From Utricularia gibba (lineage: Eukaryota; Streptophyta; Magnoliopsida; Lamiales; Lentibulariaceae): a stretch of DNA of 20,000 nucleotides. Positions 8,523 through 18,309 of this stretch are shown here, piece by piece. Within the stretch, counting starts at the first letter, position 1, and every line of letters begins with the position of its first letter. The position numbers were made by a program, and so were the translations under genes. The notes under the pieces are model-generated. The model did not search any database. It saw only the letters and a list, made by a program, of their open reading frames with translations, and was not told the DNA's origin. The DNA lies in contig NEEC01000368.1 of assembly GCA_002189035.1 (NCBI GenBank), forward strand, positions 1-20,000, given 5' to 3'.

Positions 8523-9377
8523 TTGAGGGGGAACCCACCCCTCCACGTCCGCACGCCGGGGCCACAAGGGCCCCAGAGGGTGGGCCCGGTGCCTCCAGGA
8601 CACCTCCCCCCTCAAGAAGGGAGAACATGCCAAAACCTAGGTGACGGCACTGGACATCCAAATGTCGAAAAAAGCGTGACTTTTTTCGGTGGGCCACATG
8701 GCACCCTGAGGGTGGGCCCAGTGCCTCCAGAGACACCTCCCCCCTCAAGAAGGGGAAACATGCCAAAACTTGGGTGACGGCAGTGGACATCGAAATGTCG
8801 AAAAAAAGCGTGACTTTTGTCGCGGGCGCGCCGAGCGTCCCGTGCGCTCGGCACCGCTACGCCGTCCCGCGCGCCATGCCCGCGCGGTCCTCAGCATGCT
8901 ATAATCGATTCCGCGAGCACGGGCGATGAGCGTCGTGCGCACGCAGCATCGCCATCTCGTTCGTTGGCCCGCTCCGCCCGGGCATTGGTGGGGGGGAACC
9001 CGCCCCTCCCCGGACGCCATACCGCGCGCGCGCGCGTCGTCCGTCGGCCGTCGGCAAAGGCTAAGGCTAAGGCGCGCGCGCGCGCGTGGGGGTGCTTCCG
9101 CACCCCTCGCTCTTGCGCATCACCCGCTCCACCATGCCGCGGCGTGCCTGATTCCCACGGTTTCTCGATGCGCCACCCCCGATCACCGTATCGCCGCGCC
9201 CCGCGCATGGCGAGCATGGCGCGTCGCGGACACTCCCGCGCGAGTCACCGCCCCGCGCATGCTCGAGCGAGCCGTTACTAGGGCGAGCGTCCCGATCGAG
9301 TGACCGTTCCGCGCATGCTCGAGCGGGCGTGCGTGCGGGCGTCTGCGCGAGTCATTCCCCGCGCATGCTCGACCAAC
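8523..9377 (+). repeat. Unit U10, A type, 855 bp
   Basis: A unit rich in one-base changes: AAGGGGAAACATG near 8752, a seven-A run near 8798, a six-G run near 8991, a 14-base first CG tract, one C missing in GCACCCCC near 9105, and G and C losses near 9326-9343. TATAAT is at 8900-8905. Confidence 0.92.
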
Positions 9378-10233
9378 TTGAGGGGAACCCACCCCTCCAC
9401 GTCCGCACGCCGGGGCCACAAGGGCCCCAGAGGGTGGGCCCGGTGCCTCCAGGACACCTCCCCCCTCAAGAAGGGAGAACATGCCAAAACCTAGGTGACG
9501 GCACTGGACATCCAAATGTCGAAAAAAGCGTGACTTTTTTCGGTGGGCCACATGGCACCCTGAGGGTGGGCCCAGTGCCTCCAGAGACACCTCCCCCCTC
9601 AAGAAGGGGAGAACATGCCAAAACTTGGGTGACGGCAGTGGACATCGAAATGTCGAAAAAAGCGTGACTTTTGTCGCGCGGGCGCGCCGAGCGTCCCGTG
9701 CGCTCGCACCGCTACGCCGTCCCGCGCGCCATGCCCGCGCGGTCCTCAGCATGCTATAATCGATTCCGCGAGCACGGGCGATGAGCGTCGTGCGCACGCA
9801 GCATCGCCATCTCGTTCGTTGGCCCGCTCCGCCCGGGCATTGGTGGGAGGGGGAACCCGCCCCTCCCCGGACGCCATACGCGCGCGCGCGTCGTCCGTCG
9901 GCCGTCGGCAAAGGCTAAGGCTAAGGCGCGCGCGCGCGCGTGGGGTGCTTCCGCACCCCCTCGCTCTTGCGCATCACCCGCTCCACCATGCCGCGGCGTG
10001 CCTGATTCCCACGGTTTCTCGATGCGCCACCCCCGATCACCGTATCGCCGCGCCCCGCGCATGGCGAGCATGGCGCGTCGCGGACACTCCCGCGCGAGTC
10101 ACCGCCCCGCGCATGCTCGAGCGAGCCGTTACTAGGGCGAGCGTCCCGATCGAGTGACCGTTCCGCGCATGCTCGAGCGGGGCGTGCGTGCGGGCGTCCT
10201 GCGCGAGTCATTCCCCGCGCATGCTCGACCAAC
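9378..10233 (+). repeat. Unit U11, A type, 856 bp
   Basis: A unit with a four-G leader, an extra G near 9608, an extra CG near 9678, and loss of one G in CGCTCGGC near 9705, which shortens one arm of the GCCGAGCG hairpin. It also has a four-G hairpin arm near 9952. TATAAT is at 9755-9760. Confidence 0.92.
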
Positions 10234-11083
10234 TTGAGGGGGAACCCACCCCTCCACGTCCGCACGCCGGGGCCACAAGGGCCCCAGAGGGTGGGCCCGG
10301 TGCCTCCAGGACACCTCCCCCTCAAGAAGGGAGAACATGCCAAAACCTAGGTGACGGCACTGGACATCCAAATGTCGAAAAAAGCGTGACTTTTTTCGGT
10401 GGGCCACATGGCACCCTGAGGGTGGGCCAGTGCCTCCAGAGACACCTCCCCCCTCAAGAAGGAGAACATGCCAAAACTTGGTGACGGCAGTGGACATCGA
10501 AATGTCGAAAAAAGCGTGACTTTTGTCGCGGGCGCGCCGAGCGTCCCGTGCGCTCGGCACCGCTACGCCGTCCGCGCGCGCCATGCCCGCGCGGTCCTCA
10601 GCATGCTATAATCGATTCCGCGAGCACGGCGATGAGCGTCGTGCGCACGCAGCATCGCCATCTCGTTCGTTGGCCCGCTCCGCCCGGGCATTGGTGGGAG
10701 GGGGAACCCGCCCCTCCCCGGACGCCATACCGCGCGCGCGTCGTCCGTCGGCCGTCGGCAAAGGCTAAGGCTAAGGCGCGCGCGCGCGCGTGGGGGTGCT
10801 TCCGCACCCCCTCGCTCTTGCGCATCACCCGCTCCACCATGCCGCGGCGTGCCTGATTCCCACGGTTTCTCGATGCGCCACCCCCGATCACCGTATCGCC
10901 GCGCCCCGCGCATGGCGAGCATGGCGCGTCGCGGACACTCCCGCGCGAGTCACCGCCCGCGCATGCTCGAGCGAGCCGTTACTAGGGCGAGCGTCCCGAT
11001 CGAGTGACCGTTCCGCGCATGCTCGAGCGGGGCGTGCGTGCGGGCGTCCTGCGCGAGTCATTCCCCGCGCATGCTCGACCAAC
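10234..11083 (+). repeat. Unit U12, A type, 850 bp
   Basis: A unit with single-base losses in GGTGGGCCC (near 10428), AAGGGAG (near 10460), TTGGGTG (near 10480) and GCACGGGCG (near 10627), a short first CG tract, and one C fewer near 10957. TATAAT is at 10607-10612. Confidence 0.92.
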
Positions 11084-11942
11084 TTGAGGGGGAACCCACC
11101 CCTCCACGTCCGCACGCCGGGGCCACAAGGGCCCCAGAGGGTGGGCCCGGTGCCTCCAGGACACCTCCCCCCTCAAGAAGGGAGAACATGCCAAAACCTA
11201 GGTGACGGCACTGGACATCCAAATGTCGAAAAAAGCGTGACTTTTTTCGGTGGGCCACATGGCACCCTGAGGGTGGGCCCAGTGCCTCCAGAGACACCTC
11301 CCCCCTCAAGAAGGGAGAACATGCCAAAACTTGGTGACGGCAGTGGACATCGAAATGTCGAAAAAAGCGTGACTTTTGTCGCGGGCGCGCCGAGCGTCCC
11401 GTGCGCTCGGCACCGCTACGCCGTCCCGCGCGCCATGCCCGCGCGGTCCTCAGCATGCTATAATCGATTCCGCGAGCACGGGCGATGAGCGTCGTGCGCA
11501 CGCAGCATCGCCATCTCGTTCGTTGCCCGCTCCGCCCCGCCCGGGCATTGTGGGAGGGGGAACCCGCCCCTCCCCGGACGCCATACCGCGCGCGCGCGTC
11601 GTCCGTCGGCCGTCGGCAAAGGCTAAGGCTAAGGCGCGCGCGCGCGCGTGGGGGTGCTTCCGCACCCCCTCGCTCTTGCGCATCACCCGCTCCACCATGC
11701 CGCGGCGTGCCTGATTCCCACGGTTTCTCGATGCGCCACCCCCGATCACCGTATCGCCGCGCCCCGCGCATGGCGAGCATGGCGCGTCGCGGACACTCCC
11801 GCGCGAGTCACCGCCCCGCGCATGCTCGAGCGAGCCGTTACTAGGGCGAGCGTCCCGATCGAGTGACCGTTCCGCGCATGCTCGAGCGGGGCGTGCGTGC
11901 GGGCGTCCTGCGCGAGTCATTCCCCGCGCATGCTCGACCAAC
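11084..11942 (+). repeat. Unit U13, A type, 859 bp
   Basis: The longest regular A unit. A short internal duplication (CTCCGCCCCGCCC) near 11530-11543 accounts for the extra length; one G is missing at each of TTGGGTG (11332) and TTGGCCC (11524). TATAAT is at 11459-11464. Confidence 0.92.
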
Positions 11943-12797
11943 TTGAGGGGGAACCCACCCCTCCACGTCCGCACGCCGGGGCCACAAGGGCCCCAGAGGG
12001 TGGGCCCGGTGCCTCCAGGACACCTCCCCCTCAAGAAGGGAGAACATGCCAAAACCTAGGTGACGGCACTGGACATCCAAATGTCGAAAAAAGCGTGACT
12101 TTTTTCGGTGGGCCACATGGCACCCTGAGGGTGGGCCCAGTGCCTCCAGAGACACCTCCCCCCTCAAGAAGGGAGAACATGCCAAAACTTGGGTGACGGC
12201 AGTGGACATCGAAATGTCGAAAAAAGCGTGACTTTTGTCGCGGGCGCGCCGAGCGTCCCGTGCGCTCGGCACCGCTACGCCGTCCCGCGCGCCATGCCCG
12301 CGCGGTCCTCAGCATGCTATAATCGATTCCGCGAGCACGGGCGATGAGCGTCGTGCGCACGCAGCATCGCCATCTCGTTCGTTGGCCCGCTCCGCCCGGG
12401 CATTGGTGGGAGGGGGAACCCGCCCCTCCCCGGACGCCATACCGCGCGCGCGCGTCGTCCGTCGGCCGTCGGCAAAGGCTAAGGCTAAGGCGCGCGCGCG
12501 CGCGTGGGGTGCTTCCGCACCCCCTCGCTCTTGCGCATCACCCGCTCCACCATGCCGCGGCGTGCCTGATTCCCACGGTTTCTCGATGCGCCACCCCCGA
12601 TCACCGTATCGCCGCGCCCCGCGCATGGCGAGCATGGCGCGTCGCGGACACTCCCGCGCGAGTCACCGCCCCGCGCATGCTCGAGCGAGCCGTTACTAGG
12701 GCGAGCGTCCCGATCGAGTGACCGTTCCGCGCATGCTCGAGCGGGGCGTGCGTGCGGGCGTCCTGCGCGAGTCATTCCCCGCGCATGCTCGACCAAC
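11943..12797 (+). repeat. Unit U14, A type, 855 bp
   Basis: Standard A unit; four-G arm in the GGGGTGC hairpin near 12506. TATAAT is at 12318-12323. Confidence 0.93.
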
Positions 12798-13649
12798 TTG
12801 AGGGGGAACCCACCCCTCCACGTCCGCACGCCGGGGCCACAAGGCCCCAGAGGGTGGGCCCGGTGCCTCCAGGACACCTCCCCCCTCAAGAAGGAGAACA
12901 TGCCAAAACCTAGGTGACGGCACTGGACATCCAAATGTCGAAAAAAGCGTGACTTTTTTCGGTGGGCCACATGGCACCCTGAGGGTGGGCCCAGTGCCTC
13001 CAGAGACACCTCCCCCCTCAAGAAGGGAGAACATGCCAAAACTTGGGTGACGGCAGTGGACATCGAAATGTCGAAAAAAGCGTGACTTTTGTCGCGGGCG
13101 CGCCGAGCGTCCCGTGCGCTCGGCACCGCTACGCCGTCCGCGCGCCATGCCCGCGCGGTCCTCAGCATGCTATAATCGATTCCGCGAGCACGGGCGATGA
13201 GCGTCGTGCGCACGCAGCATCGCCATCTCGTTCGTTGGCCCGCTCCGCCCGGGCATTGGTGGAGGGGGAACCCGCCCCTCCCCGGACGCCATACCGCGCG
13301 CGCGCGTCGTCCGTCGGCCGTCGGCAAAGGCTAAGGCTAAGGCGCGCGCGCGCGCGTGGGGTGCTTCCGCACCCCCTCGCTCTTGCGCATCACCCGCTCC
13401 ACCATGCCGCGGCGTGCCTGATTCCCACGGTTTCTCGATGCGCCACCCCCGATCACCGTATCGCCGCGCCCCGCGCATGGCGAGCATGGCGCGTCGCGGA
13501 CACTCCCGCGCGAGTCACCGCCCCGCGCATGCTCGAGCGAGCCGTTACTAGGGCGAGCGTCCCGATCGAGTGACCGTTCCGCGCATGCTCGAGCGGGGCG
13601 TGCGTGCGGGCGTCCTGCGCGAGTCATTCCCCGCGCATGCTCGACCAAC
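12798..13649 (+). repeat. Unit U15, A type, 852 bp
   Basis: A unit with one G lost in CAAGGGCCCC (near 12844), one in AAGGGAG (near 12892), one C in CGTCCCGCG (near 13138), one G in GGTGGGAGG (near 13262) and one in the GGGGGTGC arm. TATAAT is at 13171-13176. Confidence 0.92.
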
Positions 13650-14946
13650 TTGAGGGGGAACCCACCCCTCCACGTCCGCACGCCGGGGCCACAAGGGCCC
13701 CAGAGGGTGGGCCCGGTGCCTCCAGGACACCTCCCCCCTCAAGAAGGGAGAACATGCCAAAACCTAGGTGACGGCACTGGACATCCAAATGTCGAAAAAA
13801 GCGTGACTTTTTTCGGTGGGCCACATGGCACCCTGAGGGTGGGCCCAGTGCCTCCAGAGACACCTCCCCCCTCAAGAAGGGAGATCATGCCAAAATGGAG
13901 TGGCGGCACTGCACATCCAAATGTCGAAAAAAGCGTGACTTTTCGCACGAGCGCGCCGAGCGTCCCTTGCGCGCGGTACCGCAGCGCCATCTCGCTCGCC
14001 ATGCCGCGCGGGTCATCCCGCGCAAGCGCGCGCATGGCGAGCGGCCACCCGCGCGAGTCATTCCCCGCGCATGCTCGAGCACGGCGTGCGGGCGGCGTCC
14101 CGCGCGAGGCCATCCCGCGCATGTTCGATCATGGTGCGGGGGCGTCCCGCGCGAGGCCATGCCGCCATGTCCGAGCATGGCGCGCGCGGGCGTCCCGCGC
14201 GAGACATTCCCCGCCATGTCGAGCATGGCGTGCGGGCGGCGTCCCGGGAGTCATTCCCCGCGCATGCTCGAGCAGTCCGCGCGAGACATTCCCGCGCATG
14301 CTCGAGCAAGGCGTGCGGCGGGCGTCCATGGCGAGTCACCGCCCCACGCATGGCGTGCGGACGCCCGTCCCGCGCGAGACATTCCCCGCGCATGCTCGAG
14401 CAAGGCGTGCGGGCACTGCACCGCTACGCCGTCCCGCGCGCCATGCCCGCGCGGTCCTCAGCATGCTATAATCGATTCCGCGAGCACGGGCGATGAGCGT
14501 CGTGCGCACGCAGCATCGCCATCTCGTTCGTTGGCCCGCTCCGCCCGGGCATTGGTGGGAGGGGGAACCCGCCCCTCCCCGGACGCCATACCGCGCGCGC
14601 GCGTCGTCCGTCGGCCGTCGGCAAAGGCTAAGGCTAAGGCGCGCGCGCGCGCGTGGGGGTGCTTCCGCACCCCCTCGCTCTTGCGCATCACCCGCTCCAC
14701 CATGCCGCGGCGTGCCTGATTCCCACGGTTTCTCGATGCGCCACCCCCGATCACCGTATCGCCGCGCCCGCGCATGGCGAGCATGGCGCGTCGCGGACAC
14801 TCCCGCGCGAGTCACCGCCCCGCGCATGCTCGAGCGAGCCGTTACTAGGGCGAGCGTCCCGATCGAGTGACCGTTCCGCGCATGCTCGAGCGGGGCGTGC
14901 GTGCGGGCGTCCTGCGCGAGTCATTCCCCGCGCATGCTCGACCAAC
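13650..14946 (+). repeat. Unit U16, chimeric A-B-A unit, 1297 bp
   Basis: This unit has an A leader and first head module. From about 13885 (GAGATCATG instead of GAGAACATG) it switches to B type through the second head module and a run of 52-bp modules, then returns to A type at about 14415-14421 with the complete A core (TATAAT at 14467-14472) and A-type 52-bp modules. It therefore carries both alternative tails in series. The core has one C fewer near 14769. Confidence 0.88.
13885..14415 (+). repeat. B-type segment inside the A block
   Basis: About 530 bp that match the B units 16036-16587 and 16925-17478: CCAAAATGGAG, GCACATCC instead of GGACATCC, CTTTTCGCACGAGCG, and GTCCCTTGCGCGCGG. It then has 52-bp modules with variants CATGTTCGATCATG and CATGTCGAGCATG. 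Several modules are shorter than in the right-hand B units. The right junction reads GGGCACTGCACCGCTACGCC, joining B sequence directly to the A core. Confidence 0.85.
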
Positions 14947-15801
14947 TTGAGGGGGAACCCACCCCTCCACGTCCGCACGCCGGGGCCACAAGGGCCCCAG
15001 AGGGTGGGCCCGGTGCCTCCAGGACACCTCCCCCCTCAAGAAGGGAGAACATGCCAAAACCTAGGTGACGGCACTGGACATCCAAATGTCGAAAAAAGCG
15101 TGACTTTTTTCGGTGGGCCACATGGCACCCTGAGGGTGGGCCCAGTGCCTCCAGAGACACCTCCCCCCTCAAGAAGGGAGAACATGCCAAAACTTGGGTG
15201 ACGGCAGTGGACATCGAAATGTCGAAAAAAGCGTGACTTTTGTCGCGGGCGCGCCGAGCGTCCCGTGCGCTCGGCACCGCTACGCCGTCCCGCGCGCCAT
15301 GCCCGCGCGGTCCTCAGCATGCTATAATCGATTCCGCGAGCACGGGCGATGAGCGTCGTGCGCACGCAGCATCGCCATCTCGTTCGTTGGCCCGCTCCGC
15401 CCGGGCATTGGTGGGAGGGGAACCCGCCCCTCCCCGGACGCCATACCGCGCGCGCGCGTCGTCCGTCGGCCGTCGGCAAAGGCTAAGGCTAAGGCGCGCG
15501 CGCGCGCGTGGGGGTGCTTCCGCACCCCCTCGCTCTTGCGCATCACCCGCTCCACCATGCCGCGGCGTGCCTGATTCCCACGGTTTCTCGATGCGCCACC
15601 CCCGATCACCGTATCGCCGCGCCCCGCGCATGGCGAGCATGGCGCGTCGCGGACACTCCGCGCGAGTCACCGCCCCGCGCATGCTCGAGCGAGCCGTTAC
15701 TAGGGCGAGCGTCCCGATCGAGTGACCGTTCCGCGCATGCTCGAGCGGGGCGTGCGTGCGGGCGTCCTGCGCGAGTCATTCCCCGCGCATGCTCGACCAA
15801 C
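14947..15801 (+). repeat. Unit U17, A type, 855 bp
   Basis: Standard A unit and the last with an A core; one C is missing in ACTCCCGCG near 15658. TATAAT is at 15323-15328. Confidence 0.93.
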
Positions 15802-16587
15802 TTGAGGGGGAACCCACCCCTCCACGTCCGCACGCCGGGGCCACAAGGGCCCCAGAGGGTGGGCCCGGTGCCTCCAGGACACCTCCCCCCTCAAGAAGGG
15901 AGAACATGCCAAAACCTAGGTGACGGCACTGGACATCCAAATGTCGAAAAAAGCGTGACTTTTTTCGGTGGGCCACATGGCACCCTGAGGGTGGGCCCAG
16001 TGCCTCCAGAGACACCTCCCCCTCAAGAAGGGAGATCATGCCAAAATGGAGGTGGCGGCACTGCACATCCAAATGTCGAAAAAAGCGTGACTTTTCGCAC
16101 GAGCGCGCCGAGCGTCCCTTGCGCGCGGTACCGCAGCGCCATCTCGCTCGCCATGCCCGCGCGGGTCATCCCGCGCAAGCGCGCGCATGGCGAGCGGCCA
16201 GGCGTCCGCGCGAGTCATTCCCGCGCATGCTCGAGCACGGCGTGCGGGCGGGCGTCCCGCGCGAGGCCATCCCCGCGCATGTTCGATCATGGCGTGCGGG
16301 GGGCGTCCCGCGCGAGGCCATGCCCGCCCATGTCCGAGCATGGCGCGCGGGCGGGCGTCCCCGCGAGACATTCCCGCCATGTCCGAGCATGGCGTGCGGG
16401 CGGGCGTCCCGTGGGAGTCATTCCCCGCGCATGCTCGAGCATGGCGCGCGCGGCCGTCCGCGCGAGACATTCCCCGCGCATGCTCGAGCAAGGCGTGCGG
16501 GCGGGCGTCCATGGCGAGTCACCGCCCCACGCATGGCGTGCGGACGCCCGTCCCGCGCGAGACATCGAACGTGCTTGCTCGAGCATC
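15802..16587 (+). repeat. Unit U18, A head joined to B tail, 786 bp
   Basis: The leader and first head module are A type; from about 16036 (GAGATCATG) it is B type to the end. It has no A core, no TATAAT and no CG tracts of the core kind. The tail consists of 52-bp modules ending in ACATCGAACGTGCTTG. This unit marks the right border of the A block, and its switch point is the same as in U16. Confidence 0.88.
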
Positions 16588-16679
16588 TTGAGGGGGAACC
16601 ACCCCTACTCGCCCGATGGAGGTGCTGCCTCCACGCCATGCCCACGGAGCCGGCGCCGCACGCCTGGGGCACACCGCCC

Positions 16680-16800
16680 CTGGGCCGGGTGCCTCTCGAG
16701 ACACCTCCCCCTGCCAAGACTGGACATCCAAATGTCGTGGCCCACAAGGCGCCCGAGGGTGGGCCCAGTGCCTCCAGGACACCTCCCCCTCAAGAAGGGA
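16680..16800 (+). repeat. Head module with deleted hairpin segments
   Basis: CTCCCCCTGCCAAGACTGGACATCC replaces the normal ~60-base run here in shortened form, so the AAGAAGGGAGAACATG part is lost. AAATGTCG (ending about 16737) is joined directly to TGGCCCACAAGG, removing the whole A-run/T-run inverted repeat. The following module, from about 16750, is nearly complete. Confidence 0.8.
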
Positions 16801-17113
16801 GATCATGCCAAAAAGGTGACGGCACTGGACATCCAAATGAAAAAAGCGTGACTTTTTCGGTGGCCATGGCACCCTGAGGGTGGGCCCAGTGCCTCCAGAG
16901 ACACCTCCCCCTCAAGAAGGGAGATCATGCCAAAATGGAGGTGGCGGCACTGCACATCCAAATGTCGAAAAAAGCGTGACTTTTCGCACGAGCGCGCCGA
17001 GCGTCCCTTGCGCGCGGTACCGCAGCGCCATCTCGCTCGCCATGCCCGCGCGGGCATCCGCGCAAGCGCGCGCATGGCGAGCGGCCAGGCGTCCCGCGCG
17101 AGTCATTCCCGCG

Positions 17114-17478
17114 CATGCTCGAGCACGGCGTGCGGGCGGGCGTCCCGCGCGAGGCCATCCCCGCGCATGTTCGATCATGGCGTGCGGGGGGGCGTCCCGC
17201 GCGAGGCCATGCCGCCCATGTCCGAGCATGGCGCGGGCGGGCGTCCCGCGCGAGACATTCCCGCCCATGTCCGAGCATGGCGTGCGGGCGGGCGTCCCGT
17301 GGGAGTCATTCCCCGCGCATGCTCGAGCATGGCGCGCGGGCGGCCGTCCCGCGCGAGACATTCCCCGCGCATGCTCGAGCAAGGCGTGCGGGCGGGCGTC
17401 CATGGCGAGTCACCGCCCCACGCATGGCGTGCGGACGCCCGTCCCGCGCGAGACATCGAACGTGCTTGCTCGAGCATC
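17114..17478 (+). repeat. 52-bp modules of a B tail (reference copy)
   Basis: Seven successive modules begin at 17114, 17166, 17217, 17266, 17318, 17370 and 17423. Dyad cores vary along the run: CATGCTCGAGCACG, CATGTTCGATCATG, CATGTCCGAGCATG (twice), CATGCTCGAGCATG (a perfect 14-bp palindrome) and CATGCTCGAGCAAG. The last one lacks the core. The same order of variants recurs in other B/C tails, so whole blocks of modules, not single modules, have been copied. Confidence 0.88.
17318..17331. other. 14-bp palindrome CATGCTCGAGCATG
   Basis: Perfect dyad at the start of a 52-bp module. The same perfect palindrome is at 16430, 17997, 18152, 18827 and 18983. In A units the right half is changed (GCGAG or GCGGG), so only GCTCGAGC remains symmetric. 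Confidence 0.8.
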
Positions 17479-18309
17479 TTGAGGGGGAACCCACCCCTAC
17501 TCGCCCCGATGGAGGTGCTGCCTCCACGCCATGCCCACGGAGCCGGCGCCGCACGCCTGGGGCACACCGCCCCCGAGGGTGGGCCGGGTGCCTCTCGAGA
17601 CACCTCCCCCTCAAGAAGGGAGAACATGCCAAAACCCAGGTGGCGGCACTGGACATCCAAATGTTGAAAAAGCGTGGCTTTTTTCGGTGGGCCACAAGGC
17701 GCCCCGAGGGTGGGCCCAGTGCCTCCAGAGACACCTCCCCCCTCAAGAAGGGAGATCATGCCAAAAGGGAGGTGGCGGCACTGGACATCCAAATGCCCAA
17801 AAAAGCATGACTTTTCTCGAAAGGCCATTCTGGACGAGCCATCGCCTAGCATGCTCGAGCGCGGCGTGCGTCCCGCGCGAGGCCATGCCCGCCCATGTCC
17901 GAGCATGGCGCGCGGCGGGCGTCCCGCGGGAGACATTCCCCGCCCATGTCCGAGCATGGCGTGCAAGCGGGCGTCCCATGTGAGTCATTCCCCGCGCATG
18001 CTCGAGCATGGCGTGCGGGCGGGCGTCCCGCGCGAGGCCATCCCCGCGCATGTTCGATCATGGCGTGCGGGGGGCGTCCCGCGCGAGGCCATGCCCGCCC
18101 ATGTCCGAGCATGGCGTGCGGGCGGGCGTCCCGTGGGAGTCATTCCCCGCGCATGCTCGAGCATGGCGCGCGGCGGCCGTCCCGCGCGAGACATTCCCGC
18201 GCATGCTCGAGCAAGGCGTGCGGCGGGCGTCCATGGCGAGTCACCGCCCCGCGCATGGCGTGCGGACGCCCGTCCCGCGCGAGACATCGAACGTGCTTGC
18301 TCGAGCATC
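17479..18309 (+). repeat. Unit U20, C type, 831 bp
   Basis: Two head modules 132 bp apart (CAAGAAGGG at 17612 and 17744). The first has GTTGAAAAAGCGTGGC. The second has CCCAAAAAAGCATGAC followed by a C-specific segment, CTCGAAAGGCCATTC, then GACGAGCCATCGCCTAGC. About nine 52-bp modules follow, starting with a shortened one. No A core. Confidence 0.87.
17511..17525 (+). other. B/C leader hairpin GGAGG/CCTCC
   Basis: 5-bp arms around TGCTG, present in the B/C leaders (also near 16619, 18342 and 19268) and replaced in A leaders by the GGGGCC repeat. In the terminal unit (19961-19975) it reads GGAGG/TCTCC, still pairable with one G-T wobble. Confidence 0.55.

Larger units (their letters stand above)
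16588..17478 (+). repeat. Unit U19, B type, 891 bp, three head modules
   Basis: The leader is the B/C form, with a GGAGG/CCTCC hairpin (around 16619-16633). Three head modules follow: a badly deleted one (about 16680-16745), a second lacking TCG in AAATGTCGAAAA (near 16838), and a B-type third from about 16915. The tail has 52-bp modules starting at 17114, 17166, 17217, 17266, 17318, 17370 and a partial at 17423, spaced 49-53 bp. Confidence 0.88.

Noticed and set aside
15508-16851. 447-codon open frame on the + strand
   Set aside because: It runs through an A core, head modules and B tail in turn. The translation is Arg/Pro/Ala/His-rich low complexity, and the same start in other units closes after 72 codons because of one-base indels. 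It has no domain.
17114-17478. CRISPR array
   Set aside because: The 52-bp modules are contiguous and similar over their full length; there are no unique spacers between conserved repeats and no cas genes.
17965-17980. bZIP/AP-1-like TGAGTCA in U20 and U21
   Set aside because: It is created by one base change in two copies of a module that elsewhere reads GCGAGTCA or GGGAGTCA; likely chance.
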